Source of the DNA: Lamellibrachia columna
Lineage: Eukaryota > Annelida > Polychaeta > Sabellida > Siboglinidae
Assembly (NCBI GenBank): GCA_963662155.1
Contig: OY759261.1
Coordinates: 5,768,661 to 5,832,660, forward strand
Length of the DNA stretch: 64,000 nt
Reading direction: 5' to 3'
Shown here in pieces: positions 1 through 36,832 of this stretch (position 1 is its first letter; each line of letters starts with the position of its first letter). A model generated the notes under the pieces. It ran no database searches, had not been told where the DNA came from, and saw only the letters and a list, made by a program, of their open reading frames with translations. The translations under genes and the position numbers were made by a program.

Positions 1-1
1 G

Positions 2-290
2 ATTATAGTGATGGAAGACAATGAGGAGCAAGTAGACGATGCGGCAACGGACACGGTGGAGATGGAAGAAGCGGAAACTGAGGAGACGAAGTTGGCAGAA
101 ACGAAAGAACTAGTCGTGGACAGCTAGGTCGCTGTGGTATATGGTCGCCGTTGGTTCACTGCAAGGCAAGTATACTGAAGACGACAACACTTTTCAAGTT
201 ACATACTTGACGCCATCCAGGGGCAAAGAGCAGTGGGACTAAAGGACGAAGGTCTGGTTGACCGCGGTGACATCCTCATGGAGGTTTGAT
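2..290 (+). pseudogene. Frameshifted coding remnant, unclassified (transposon-type protein tail)
   Basis: From position 2 a frame reads through an acidic, Glu/Thr-rich stretch (IIVMEDNEEQVDDAATDTVE and onward) to a TAG at 125-127. Directly after the stop the translation continues as VAVVYGRRWFTA and, after a frame change, as FQVTYLTPSRGKEQWD. A short domain of this kind (aromatic/basic, then a 'gkeqWxWP'-like motif) occurs near the C-terminus of repetitive ORFs in invertebrate genomes; that comparison is from memory and weak. The frame changes and stop show it is not intact. The upstream part lies outside the window. Confidence 0.35.
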
Positions 291-429
291 CTCCACATCC
301 AATTAAGATGCAAATAGACATTTCCGCAGGCGAGAAAAGATGTATTATGTTGTTGTTATTGAATAATAGTAGTTGTTCATTCATTCAGGAACAGTCACAT
401 TTAAACAAATACTGGACATAATTAGAATA

Positions 430-870
430 ACAGACCGTCTTTGTATGGAAACCTATGTTGTGAATATTTATGAATGCGTGGTTCCGTATCGACATCGACA
501 GCGGTGGTGGGTTCACCGAAGATGCTGCTGGTAACAAAATAATTTGTTTCGGCGGTGGATAGGACCGGACCCTTGTACGATCTCCTTCCAAACAGGCAAC
601 TACTGTAACTACTAAGCCTCCTTCTAACAGTTGAGTTGCTGATTCGCTGGTTGTTGCAACCCGGTGTTACAGCAGCTGTGTGGTTGGCGGTACGAAACCT
701 GTCCCGTAGATGACTGGTGAGGATGAGTCGATCTTGCCGATGTGTTGAGACTGTTATTTACTGACTGCATGTTGTTGTACCGGCTAAAACGACATATTAT
801 TTGATGAGTGCAGCCTAATGATACGTGAGTCCACAGGCCAACATGCCGAGAGCACATCACTTGACAGGCG
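430..870 (-). pseudogene. Tc1/mariner-type transposase remnant (N-terminal half)
   Basis: Reading the minus strand from about 760 down to 430 gives one frame with VSTHRQDRLILTSHLRDRF, then RISNSTVRRRL, then CLFGRRSYKGPVLSTAE. This is the usual Tc1 order: the R-Q-D-R-x-I/L helix, the second helix-turn-helix with the TVRRRL motif, and the RRPYKGPVL linker. Upstream, around 790, a shifted frame reads SRYNNMQSV, matching the usual 'RYxxxxSV/T' end of the first HTH. The catalytic DDE core is not recognisable, so only a truncated relic remains. No terminal inverted repeats were identified. Confidence 0.7.
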
Positions 871-1080
871 TGGTATTTTGATTCTTAGATAAAGTTCAAG
901 GGTGGCCTTTGTATCGGTTTGTCAAGGCAGCACATGTCTGTTCTTAAAATTGTCCCACAAACTTTGACTAATTATCACAAAAACGAGGTGACTAACACAT
1001 GGACCGGGGTAATATAGCGAACTCAAGCGCGTGTGCGCTCGGTTTCATGATCAAACCTCGCGTTCACACCAACCTCAGAT

Positions 1081-1158
1081 GAAGTTATACAACTTCTTGA
1101 GCACAAAATTGTGCTCAGTGTTGAGCTCGAAATGTTGAGATCCTGAGTACGCTCAGGA
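1081..1158. repeat. Cluster of three perfect short hairpins
   Basis: Three perfect inverted repeats lie in 78 bases: 1081-1096 (6-bp stem GAAGTT/AACTTC), 1098-1117 (9-bp stem TGAGCACAA/TTGTGCTCA with a 2-nt loop) and 1141-1158 (7-bp stem TCCTGAG/CTCAGGA with a 4-nt loop). Copies of TTGAG and CTCAA frame the last two. It may be the end or core of a small non-autonomous DNA element, but no family was recognised. Confidence 0.6.
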
Positions 1159-1159
1159 A

Positions 1160-2140
1160 CTTTCTCAACGCCGTGCTCAAACATAAACAAAGATGCCAGG
1201 TAGTGCTTACGCCTTTCTAATAAACTATAGCAAATGCATATTTTTCTAAATAATAGATAAAGACAAAATAAATCACAACTATCCTGAAAGAAAGAAGAAT
1301 GTCGCGCTTTGATAATATTAGGTGATTGGAAGATAATGTACTAAGCTATACATTGATTATGAGGTGTGTCAGGCATAACTTGGGCTTGGCATGGACATGT
1401 TGAACACCTGATATGGTTATTGTCTCAAGAAACGAGTAGGACAGCATAACATAACAAACCCAGCAAAATGGTAGCGAAGGCAGCAGTAAGTGTAATGCAT
1501 CTGTAATATAATACTAATAGTAATATATGAAGCATACATTGTCGTGTGACCTATTTCAAATAAAATGTGAATTATAAAAATAAATTAATGGAATTAACTA
1601 GTCCAGGTAGTAAATAGTGTGCACATTAAAAGTACAAATACTATATGCATTTGGGAACTCCCTTCAACTAGCGTAATATTATTAAGAATTACCAGTATAA
1701 ATCAGCGATAAAATAGCTTATTCGTTCCATTTACACTTGACTGTTTGAGAGTGTTTTACCAGGGTAATACTATAATTGTTTTATTTTCTATCAACATATT
1801 ATTTATCAAGATATAATACAAACTAATATGTGATATTCAATTATATCAATTTGAGCATATCATGTATTCAGTACACTTTATTATGGAATATTACACCGAT
1901 ATAAAAGATAGACATGATTAAAAACTATGACAATGGGTGATCCCTATATTTACACGTTTCTAGATTAAGTAAACAATGAACATTTTAATGAAATGTTTAA
2001 ATCAAACATTATAATATTCTACGGATTGAGGTAATTATTTTATTTATTTGGTTGCATAAAATATAATATTTTTGAAATGAAATTGATGTCGTGTTTCTAG
2101 TAACATTTCCCAAAGTGCTAGTTATCACGTCGTAAATGAA
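1160..2140. other. AT-rich DNA without recognisable genes
   Basis: I see no open coding exon, LRR signature or transposase motif here on either strand. The stretch is AT-rich with scattered short A/T runs. It would be intron if the LRR gene on the minus strand continues beyond the window, otherwise 3' flank. Confidence 0.4.
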
Positions 2141-2141
2141 C

Positions 2142-2210
2142 AAGGTAAACACAATAAGGCTGCCGACTTTCGAATCGCTTATGCCTTAGCCTTAGCCTTG
2201 TGTTTACCTT
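2142..2210. repeat. Imperfect inverted repeat (long hairpin)
   Basis: The left arm 2142-2160 (AAGGTAAACACAATAAGGC) pairs with the right arm 2189-2210 with a 3-nt bulge in the right arm. Inside the right arm CCTTAG is directly repeated. The structure could be a MITE remnant or a palindromic insertion. Confidence 0.6.
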
Positions 2211-2393
2211 AGTCTATTAGTTGATACGCTATTTATGAAGCTATTATAATTATTTCAATACATAACGAGTGCGTTACCATAGGAAGGTGTCAGTTGATCT
2301 GTCGTAGAAAACGAATACCAGCACATTGCAATGTATCACAGAAATATGGGAATAAAGAGGTAAGGTTATTTTGATGTTGAGTTTGTAAACATA

Positions 2394-2698
<305 letters not shown>

Positions 2699-3031
2699 TG
2701 CATCCAAGGCAGTACCAAGGACACATCTATCTCGTGCTGTTTTTGTTTTGTAACATGTGTTACACCTTTTTATTTATCTGAGTTATATACTGGTTTTTAA
2801 CTTATCTTAAATTATCTCGATTTAGCTTCACTTATTTGGTCTATTTAATTGCATATAAATTATCTTAGTTCATCTCAATTGATGTGTCCTCATTTAACTT
2901 ATTAAAACAATGTTTTTAACTTTTTTAACTTAAGTATCTTTTTGTCTTACATTCTTTACCATGTTAGCGCCTTTGAGCAGATTTTTTATTCGGATACAAG
3001 TCGCATTATAAATGCCCAATTTATCAATTAA

Positions 3032-3352
<321 letters not shown>

Positions 3353-3460
3353 GTACACATCAAAACAATTAACTACCTAGGACGTAAATTCATCAGGGTA
3401 ACTATAAAGGGAAGGTTGTGATAAACATGTTTGGATATATGTATACAAATATTTTCCTAC

Positions 3461-27637
<24,177 letters not shown>

Positions 27638-28139
27638 CTGAAACAATAATGAAACACACTATTATAATGCTTGCACTTTTTTACGTAAAGTATTATTATT
27701 ATTAAGAGTCCATATACGCCTGGACTCACACACTTGAGCACATGCAAGATTACACAAACATATCGACACAACAGACAATTGGATGTTAATAATAAACACA
27801 TTTGTCTACATTCCGCATTACATTTATTGTTCCTAAGCACAACGGTTCAAGTGTGCGTGCATGCACGTGTGCGTTCATTGATGTGTGGTCGTTTTTTTGT
27901 GCATGTGTAGCTAAATGGCAGATGCTACAATGACGAAAACGAAAGCTCTTGGCAAAAAACGGTATATAACATATATCATAAAATAAATGACATAAATGCT
28001 TTGCACGTAAAGGGTAAACACATATATACTAGTCATAAAACAAACGCAAATTGTTTTGCCTGTCAAGAAATGTTTGATTTGATAAATCTGCGTCAATCAT
28101 TTTAACTGTATTGTAATATAGACCCATACGAAGTCATCT

Positions 28140-29290
28140 AGAGCCTAGAGCCACCAAATAAGAAGGAAATATATAATGTTATCAAGGAACTCACAAATAG
28201 CAAGGCACTGGGTCATGACCAGCTAAACACACATTTCTTCAAAGCAAACCATGAACTAGCAGCCAGACACATTTTACCATTATTTATGAATATATGGATG
28301 GACAAGAACAGTCTCGATGACTGGTGCAAAGGTACCATTGTAAAAGCTTCCAAGAAAGGTGACCTCACTACCAGTAACAAGTGGCGAGGCGCCACCTCGC
28401 TGTCCGTCCACAGCAAAGTCTTCTGCAAGATCATCGTCAATCAAAAAATAAGAGAATGTACATTATTCAGCAATGTTCTGAATGACCGAGAGAAATGTGC
28501 ATCAACTTTGTAGACTTTGAAAAAGCCTTAGATAGCATACATAGAGACATTATCTGGAAAATAGTGCGTGCACATGGAATTCCGACTCATATTGTGGCCC
28601 TCATCAAGTTGTTTTATGATAACTACATATGCACACTCAGACATCCAGAGGTTGTGTTACATCAGCAGTCTTATTCTAACCTGGCATAGACTGGAATATG
28701 AAGAGGACAACATAATGACAAACAAGAGGAATTAAATTATATTGAAAGACGAACATACTCAAGGAAATCAGCTAGAAAATAGGATCAAAAACTGGAAACC
28801 ACGGATGCCTTCACCACCTGGGAAGCATAGTTCGCAGAGAGGGAGGAGCCGATATATAAATCAACAACCGCATGAATAATGAGCCTTTTTTTGGACTAAG
28901 ACATATATGGAGAGCGACCATACACTCGAAAAGAACGAAGCTGAAGCTACAACAGAGTTACGTTCTGTCAACTCTGCTATATAGCTCAGAATGCTGGCGT
29001 ATGACGATTTGGAACAACTTTCAATCTTCCATATAAAATGCCTTCGAAACATCTGGCCACAACAAATCTCTAACAAATATCTTTTTATATTAACTAAATA
29101 AATTAACACGGATCATTTGCTCACCACAAGAAGATGGAGGTGGTTCGGCCACGTTTGACAAAAATATGACGACATTATAGCCAAAACAGCCTTGAGGTGG
29201 ACCCCCGAAGGAAATGCGAAATGCACCTGAGCTGGGGCCGGGATTTAATAGGTAAGTATACGACGTCATCGCAGTAAGAATAGTTCACCA
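28140..29290 (+). mobile_element. RTE-like LINE reverse transcriptase remnant
   Basis: Broken frames encode RT motifs in order: IKELTNSKALGHDQLNTHFF (~28180), LDDWCKGTIVKASKKGDLTT (~28315), MCINFVDFEKALDSIHRDII (28495) and VALIKLFYDNYICTLR. The C-terminal region typical of RTE elements follows (QQSYVLSTLLYSSECWRMTI, ~28950; QEDGGGSATF, ~29130, corresponding to the usual RRRWRWIGH). Stops and frameshifts are frequent. It lies upstream of the LRR gene's visible 5' end. Confidence 0.72.
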
Positions 29291-29487
29291 TATATCATCT
29301 ATTTCACGGTGGATTATGTTACATAATGCCGATGAGTGCAGAACATTGCATAATGGTGACATTCAGTGATTCTCTTTAACGGTTGATAGCACAAGACAAC
29401 AACAAAAGCAGAAAACCAACTTAATTTCGCGATATCAGATTGTCGCACTATGCCACTATTCTTTAAGTTGGGGTGAGGTGGTGATAT

Positions 29488-29995
29488 TAGGATGCTCAAT
29501 GTAGACACGCAGATAAGAATTGTCGCAGGATCATTGAATGTGCACGAAAGCATGATTTACCGACTTCATCAAGGTTACGATGCAATAGGCAGTACAACAG
29601 ACCACCCGATAAGTGACCGACCACGTGTTTCTGACCGTAGATATGGCCGCCATATTGTCCGGCAACATGATCGTGATCGGTGAAAAAATTTTGCAACGAC
29701 GATCACAATGGCCGTACCAAAACTGGGACTGGACACATATAATGTGAAGTAAGGTTGTCTTTATAGAAGCCCGTTTTCGATTGTCCAATTCTTATATCCG
29801 AATACGTGTATACCGACGGCGTGTGGAGCAGTTCTCTGATGTTGCAGGTGTGTGCATGCATATTTGTCAATGCACTTACAGAACTGGTTGTCATAAGAGA
29901 TGAAGTCCTCATTCATCAATTGGTACCAAGCGCCACCACCCAATGTTGCGCTTGTTTCAGCAGGACAATGCCCGACGTCATGGCCAAATGCAGAT
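29488..29995 (+). pseudogene. Tc1/mariner-type transposase remnant
   Basis: 29492-29650 encodes the first helix-turn-helix (IVAGSLNVHESMIYRLHQGY, then GSTTDHPISDRPRVSDRR). At about 29800-29830 a VYRRRVEQFSD stretch matches the usual 'YRRRGERFAD', and 29943-29970 encodes LFQQDNARRH, the second catalytic Asp region of the DDE domain (QQDNARPH). Sequence between these is deleted or frameshifted. Its right end is truncated by the microsatellite at 30062. Confidence 0.75.
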
Positions 29996-30061
29996 AAAGC
30001 AGCAGTATCAGATGCAGCAGCAAATGCAGAGGCATACGCTGCCATGTCCTCTGTTTAACAT

Positions 30062-30168
30062 ACAAGCACACGCACACGCACGCGCACACGCACACGCACA
30101 CGCACACGCACACGCACACGCACACGCACACGCACACGCACACGCACACGCACACGCACACGCACACG

Positions 30169-30219
<51 letters not shown>
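30062..30219. repeat. (CACACG)n followed by (TA)n microsatellite
   Basis: A CACACG hexamer array at 30062-30170 passes through CA into a TA repeat ending near 30219. Confidence 0.96.
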
Positions 30220-30221
<2 letters not shown>

Positions 30222-30828
30222 CCTGATTGAATAATGGAGAGTCACGCCACGTTATCAATTACATACACGAATAAAGTCAATGTGAAACAGAACCACGGCT
30301 TGCGGTGCTGCCAGAAAGGACTATGCATCTTTATGAACACTTCCTGCACTCAATATTGATGGACGTCACAATGGATGTGACGTACTGTTTACCTAACTAG
30401 TTACCTTACCTGCCTGCCTGGCTGATTTTACCCCCATACGTCAAATCATTGCGAAATACTCTCCGTGTTGTGGCAGGCAGCATATCTACCGTGCTCAGTT
30501 GAAACTCTTATCAATAAATAATTCCCCTACCGTGAGGCTATTGTGTTGTGACACGCTTGGGTTGACGTGGACTGTGTGTGTGTGATATGCTATCTGTTTT
30601 GTCGACGAACCCACAACGGACGTCTAGCTCTTGTACTAATCTCTGGGAACCAATTATCTGCCGTTCCAACTAAGTGGACACGTCACATGTGGCTTTCGTT
30701 TTAATACGTGCGACGCATTACCCATGCCAGAAGCATTGGAACAAATATATGTGAATGCTGTATGAGTTAGATGCCACCGCAGAACACAGTTTTAAAACGA
30801 AATACTACGCGGTGTGGTAAAAACGAGG

Positions 30829-30885
30829 TGTGCGGACATGTCTCAGTGTGCGGACATGCCTCATCATGCGGACATGCCTCATCTT
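30829..30885. repeat. Short tandem repeat, three ~18-nt units
   Basis: Three copies of TGCGGACATGYCTCA lie between 30829 and 30885. Confidence 0.85.
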
Positions 30886-30935
30886 CCCCTACATATGCAC
30901 AGAACACTCACTGATTCACGAACCCACTTGGACAG

Positions 30936-31208
30936 CGTTGACGGCCGTCTCAGTTGTACACGGAACGGCGACGTTGAACGCACTAGAACAGTCCATAATC
31001 TCACAACCACATTGTCTCTGCTGTCGGACGTCGCCTTGAACGTTTGAAGTGCCCGGTTTTACTATCGCGTGGTCTTAACTTCAAAACTGATAAACGTCTA
31101 TCACCGCTAAAGACAAATGTATGTCACCGTATGAGCTGTTACCGCGGGGGTCAATGTCAAAACCAGTCATGCATATCATTGTGATACTGACGTCACCCGT
31201 GCGTTTGC
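30936..31208 (+). repeat. Dispersed repeat, copy A
   Basis: This ~270-bp sequence is a diverged direct copy of 34,909-35,196. Shared blocks include GGAACRGCRACGTTGAA, TCTCACAACCACAT, a TTTGAA...AGTG block followed by ATMGCGTG, and AACCAGTCATGCAT. No coding capacity is conserved between the copies. Confidence 0.75.
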
Positions 31209-31394
31209 TTGATCGTTTGACGTGATGCTGCATTTGCGACAATAACCGCTTTTTCGTTTTATTCATGTGCGTTGTTGGGGTGTGCTAAGTGAGTCAAAGC
31301 CCTTCATACTAGCATAAAAGAAACAAAGCACAAACCTTCAATAACAAAACATAACAACACATTGACTTTTAATTTCACCTAAAACGTATTCAGC

Positions 31395-31620
31395 GAACGC
31401 ACACAAACACACACACGCACACGCACACGCACACGCACACGCACACGCACACGCACACGCACACGCACACGCACACGCACACGCACACGCACACGCACAC
31501 GCACACGCACTCGCACACGCACACGCACACGCACACGCACACGCACACGCACACGCACACGCACACGCACACGCACACGCACACATGCACGCACGCACAT
31601 ACGCACGCACGCACGCACGC

Positions 31621-31656
<36 letters not shown>

Positions 31657-31697
31657 GCACACACACACACACACACACACACCACACACACACACAC
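31395..31697. repeat. (CACACG)n / (CA)n microsatellite
   Basis: About 190 bases of CACACG hexamer repeat, then mixed GCACGCAC and CA repeats. Long Cys/Val and Arg/Val ORFs on the minus strand are artefacts. Confidence 0.97.
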
Positions 31698-31967
31698 CCC
31701 TGGAGTCTGTCACGCCTGAGGAGGTTGACCGACGAGTACGGCGGCCCAACTAGCTGTACAGGCATCGAGCTAAACGGTGATGTGTTTCTGATTCAGTGGA
31801 TAATATTCGCCTGGTGGTATCCGAACAAACTACGTCGCACAATTAAAAAAATTCCATCATGCCATCAGTAGGATAATCAATCATTATTTATCACGTTTTT
31901 TTAAAGATTAAGTTATGTTGTAAGGCGTGTTTCAGGAGGAACGATAGTGTTCAAGGAGAGTAGAGAG

Positions 31968-31969
<2 letters not shown>

Positions 31970-32053
<84 letters not shown>

Positions 32054-32054
32054 T
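31970..32054. repeat. (TA)n-(GA)n microsatellite
   Basis: A TA repeat to about 32014, then GA repeats interrupted once. Confidence 0.96.
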
Positions 32055-32307
32055 TAATCAAGATAATATCAAAGACAAAGAGAGTGCTCCAGTCTGATTC
32101 TGGCTTAACTGCACAGAATGTTATATAATTAATAACTCTACGTGCACAGTTCTTGCAAAATGTATATTAAATGGCATACTACACTGACAATATGAAAACA
32201 CTAAATATGATTAAACTTAAATTTCTAAACTGCTATACCATCTACTGGCTACAGGCTTTAAAAAATGTCATTAAGCTGTTAACAGACAGCTTGTGGGACA
32301 TTCATCC

Positions 32308-32391
32308 CTAAGGTCCAGATATTCCACTCTAAGGTCCAGACATTCCTCCCTAAGGTTCAGACAGTTCTCCCTAAGGTTCATACAGTTCATT
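32308..32391. repeat. 21-nt tandem repeat, four copies
   Basis: Units start at 32308, 32329, 32350 and 32371, each beginning CTAAGGT(C/T)CAGA with a variable CATTCCTCC-like second half. Confidence 0.88.
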
Positions 32392-32719
32392 TGCTCCCCA
32401 TCTTCTTAACACATCAGTAATCAGAGTCACTATTAATAATACGTAAATATGTTTACGTCTTTTTGGTAAATGTTATATTTAAGCAACGTAATAATTATCA
32501 ATACTATGACTAGCAAACTACACAGTAAATGCAATTCACCATAAGATAAATAGTTGTAACAATAATAACTAATTAACTATTTCTCTATAGAATGCATTGG
32601 ATTACCCAGGGTGCTGCCATATGGTGACAAATAATGACACCATCAACAGGATTAGGCAGCCTATCAACACAAGCTACAACTAAACTCTATATTATATGTT
32701 AGCGACCAAACTGCTCCTT

Positions 32720-32935
32720 TACACTGGTTCAAACTCTTCGTGACCAGGAGGTACTGACTCGAACTCTTCATGACCATGAGGTACTGGTTCGAACCCTCCT
32801 GACCCGGAGGTACTGGTTCAAACCTTTCGTGACCAGGAGGTACTGACTCGAACTCTTCATGACCATGAGGTACTGGTTCGAACCCTCCTGACCCGGAGGT
32901 ACTGGTTCGAATCCTTCGTGACCAGGATGCGTTGA
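32720..32935. repeat. ~30-nt minisatellite, about seven copies
   Basis: Units of 29-31 nt share GAGGTACTGRYTCGAAC and a TGACC centre. Two unit types alternate. The minus strand reads EFESVPPGHERFEPVPPGQE, but the indels shift the frame between units, so coding is unlikely. Confidence 0.85.
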
Positions 32936-33019
32936 TTGAAACCTCAGCCCAGCGACTAACCCGGCCGTTTCGTAAAAACGTTGGAAACAACATGTCGCAG
33001 CATGCAGCATCACGCACAC

Positions 33020-34253
33020 TTGGACTTGGGATTCGTTTGTATTTCGACTGATTGAGTTAGATTCTACCTGGTGTGTGTGCCAGGGGAAGTGAAATACCGC
33101 ACAACGTGTGTTGCATGCATTAGACCAGGAGTGAAACGTAAACAGTAGAATGTATTAAAGTGGGCAATCAGAAATGTAAAAGTATACAATCAGAAATACA
33201 AAGATTATGTTGAGATAGCACCCAATGAGAAGTGAATTGCGTGTCCGAATTATTATTTATCATATGTTAAGTAAGACATATACCTCCAACTCAATGTTAA
33301 ACTCCACGCTCGCGGCCGTAATATAGTCATGCAGAATACTTATACCACACTGAACACACGTGGTCAGAGAGTGCGGCTAGCTTCGGAAATGGATATAAAT
33401 GATTGAGTCGATCTGGTTGAAATGTGATCGAGGACAACACGTTTAACTTTTCGTAGACATAGGTGTTTTGTCATACAGTTCAAGTGTGAGACACCTGCCT
33501 TGCTAAAGAGGTCACGACACAAAGATATTTCGCCACAACGGGGGATATGTTTACATGTGCACACATTGGTGATACTTGCTAACTGCTTATCTTAATAATG
33601 TGGTGTTCTATGTAAATAAGCATTGCAGCATACCAATCGTGTTTCCACGAAACCATATCAACGCCGATTGTTTTATATATCACAACTGTCCAGACTATGA
33701 CAATGATCAATCGTGTGATTGAATTATTGAGGCTTTGGTCTACCACCGGCGTGGAACACAATGATAGCAGTTGCTGTAATTACAATGACTCTGCTGTGCG
33801 ATATGTAAGGAGACGATGACTATCATACTTAATTGCACATTTGCACTTAACCACAAGTAAGATCTGACTAAGACACAGGAGTAACAATAACTTGATGTGG
33901 CGTTAATAAATGTCCTCGATAACCGGCAGCTAACGGGATCGGCTGTGTGCGTAGCCTCGGCTGGAGTACAATGTATGCATTGGCTTGTATTGTATTGTAT
34001 TGTATTGTATTGTATTGACAGACACAGAGAGATGTAGAGAAAGATGTGAATACCTAAGACATTATTCAAGGCATTTCAGTGGTGCAAGTCACGACCCGAC
34101 CACTGCGCCTGATACGTGTACTATATGATATTATGCAAGTACATGGGTGCTCAGAATTGGCACGCGTGTCATTAGACAACCTAACAGCGAATTCAACACT
34201 ATAACAACACTTTGAAAGACAATCCCCGTAGTTAAAATCCCAATCTCACTTAC
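33020..34253. other. Intergenic DNA without recognised genes
   Basis: The minus-strand ORFs here have no family signature. A (TGTAT)5 pentamer repeat sits at about 33989-34017. It resembles the pentamer tail near 49,140 and may mark a retroelement end. Confidence 0.45.
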
Positions 34254-34369
34254 GCCAGTCAGTCGATGTCATATTAAGAATCCTGATGGCTCCGTCACAG
34301 TTCATTTCCAAATAACTGTTGACCGTTGGAAGAGTTTTGACCAATGTTCGTCCGCAGTCCCCGCCCCCG
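34254..34369 (-). CDS. Orphan putative exon, secreted/extracellular-type
   Basis: Acceptor GAGTATTACAG and donor GTAAGTG enclose 116 nt, phase 2 in and phase 1 out. Only one of three frames is open and it gives GGGDCGRTLVKTLPTVNSYL, then EMNCDGAIRILNMTSTDW. Two cysteines about 18 residues apart and a strand-rich pattern resemble the second half of an F5/8 or fucolectin-like domain; this is a tentative impression. The frame does not join to the LRR gene's first exon, and no partner exon was found. Confidence 0.4.
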
Positions 34370-34908
34370 CTGTAATACTCTATACGTGAAAAAAAATATA
34401 TATTGACAATGACTAGTGTCATTCAGCTAATTAACTATTGATTGGCCCCTTGGACTGACAGCGACCGGTCACCGACCAAAGTTCATGCAGCAGCATCGTA
34501 ATGATGGAAACGTAAAGTGACTTGTTGAATAAGTGAAGTTTTGTCAATATTGTTCAGGCATAAGATGAAAAGTTGGAGTTTAAGGATTTTATTATATGTT
34601 CTCGGGATGTTTTGTCATTACATTGATTGGTTCTCTTACAGATAATGGATTTGTGTTTTTTATCATACCTTTACAAATACAGGTTATGAGTGTGAACACA
34701 CATAAACCATTATTGTGCTAGTTTTCCTTTAAATGTTGCTACTTAATTTGCATGTGATCACATTCATGCAGTTGCGTCACACTGTTGTTCCGAATAACGA
34801 GCGTTAGTATTCTAACAATACGTCAGTCACTCGTATATTATACACAGGGGCACCTGTAGTATAAAATATATACATACACAAACACATACTAACCGAGTAA
34901 AGTTTCCG

Positions 34909-35196
34909 CTGTTAAAGGCCTTCTGGTTTTTACTGGAACAGCAACGTTGAAAGTACTGGAAACCTCATTCTCTCACAACCACATATTCTCTCCTGTAGAA
35001 ACACGTCTGGTAAGTTTGAACCGAGTGGTTTGAGCATAGCGTGACCCGGGCCAACTTTGTGTGGTGAATGTTCTATACACTACTTCGGTCGATTGTACTT
35101 TGTATGTGCCTGCAGTGCTGTTACTGCGGGGTAACCAGTCATGCATGTCACTGCGTCACATTGCGTCATTCGTCCTATGGCGTGCGTGTTTGCTGC
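34909..35196 (+). repeat. Dispersed repeat, copy B
   Basis: Direct diverged copy of 30,936-31,208 (shared TCTCACAACCACAT and AACCAGTCATGCAT blocks). It ends where a CR1 fragment begins, so the CR1 may have inserted into the repeat. Confidence 0.75.
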
Positions 35197-36055
35197 CAGG
35201 TGACACGACTGCAGGACAGAATGCGACGGAAGGGATGCGACACAAGGGCTACTCTGAGGTAGTGATGGAGGAGGTAAGGAGGAGAGAGAGGGTGTTTGTG
35301 GGGGATTCGATAATTAGGAAGGCTGACAAAGCGGAATACGACGTGGTGGTTTGCTTTCCAGGTGAAAAATAGAAACTATTACAGGGAGTGTGGAAAAATG
35401 GTGGGTCTGGATAAGGGAGGTTCTGTTACAGAACACGTAGGGACTAACAACGCAGAAAGAAATACAGGCAGTTAGTTCGAAGAGCTAAGCAGACACAAAT
35501 TGAGCAAATAATTATGTCAGGGATTCCACCGGTAATGGGAAACAAGGGACATGGATATAACATTTTCCAGAGGATGGCAATTAACACGTTAGGTCAGCAG
35601 CTATGTAGGGAAGAGGATGGGTTTCATCTTAGTGGAAAGGTGCAGCAGTGTTTGCTGGTGATCTATCAGCAGCAGTCGACAGTCGCATGGGAAGCACGAA
35701 CATATGTTTGTTAGCAAACATTGTTTAAACTTGAAGCGCAAGGGGTTACTTAGAGATGCCTCAAACAGGGCAAGAGGCCACTAGTACAGATAAACCAGTA
35801 AACAATTTCCAGAAAACAAGTCTGAAGCAGGTTATAGATGCGTGTGTTTAAACGCAAGGAGCTTAGTAAATAAGAAAAACAAATTATACATTATGGTAGA
35901 AGATATTAACCCTCACATAATTGGTATAACCGAATCATGGGCCAACAAAAACATTTCAGATGCTGAAATAGGACTGACATGATAAGCAATGTTTAGGAGA
36001 GATCGAATAGGACGATGTGGAGGGGGAGTTATTTTATATACACTGAGAGTGTACG
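35197..36055 (+). mobile_element. CR1-like LINE fragment (esterase ORF1 to start of endonuclease)
   Basis: The sequence matches the 11.75-12.4 kb CR1 in order: CTGCAGGACAG leader, RVFVGDSIIRKAD (about 35290), MSGIPPVMGNKGHGYN (35514), RMAINTLGQQLCREEDGFHL (the D-G-x-H-L esterase motif) and the ORF2 start INPHIIGITESWANKNISDA (about 35905). It is truncated at both ends and frameshifted. Confidence 0.85.
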
Positions 36056-36502
36056 TCATGTGTGGTCCATCGTCTATTTAGTAGTGTTATGGTGAGAAGA
36101 GTTGTTAACATGAATACGTGAAAGTTGTGTTAAGTTTAATATCGTTTCAGTCCTTACATTAAACACACCAATTCAGGATTTTGAACAGTTTCGAAAGTGT
36201 CAAAGCTTTCAACATTACTTCTTAAAAATAAAATCATCAAATAGTTAATATAAATCTTGCACCTTCGTTGTAGAAAAACAAATTTGACATGACAGTAAAC
36301 GTCGTTGTGTCGATGACAGATGAAGGTCTTTAGACCAGTGTGAACACTTCTGGAACGACGTATACTAATGTGGCGTATTGAAGAGACTGAAAAGTTTTAT
36401 AAAAGAAGAAACTCCTGTAGTCGAAGTCGTAGTAGAAGTCGTAGTTCCAAGCACAGCTCCTTGTTGGACTCGTGCGTTAAAGTTTTAGTTAGCACTTAAG
36501 CA

Positions 36503-36508
<6 letters not shown>

Positions 36509-36595
<87 letters not shown>
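36509..36595. repeat. (TA)n microsatellite
   Basis: About 87 bases of TA repeat in intergenic DNA. Confidence 0.97.
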
Positions 36596-36598
<3 letters not shown>

Positions 36599-36832
36599 AT
36601 TAATTCGTTCGTTAGAGATTAAGTTTCTGTATGTAGTTAATAACAAATCGTTTTCATTAAAGTTTTAAATGTTGCATTGTCGTTCATTTAAGATTGTTAT
36701 TTAAATAAAGCAAAATCAACAGTACCCACACTTAAAGCAACAACCAAAGTTCAATTCGATGCGCAAGTATCACAGATGTGTGTCTAAATGTTCTTATGCA
36801 TCTACTAATTGGGGAACATATTACGGTCGCAA

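Noticed and set aside
34254..34369. Joining the orphan exon to the LRR gene's exon 1
   Set aside because: With its phase-1 donor the reading through the exon 1 acceptor goes out of the MGNK frame and meets a stop within about 26 codons.
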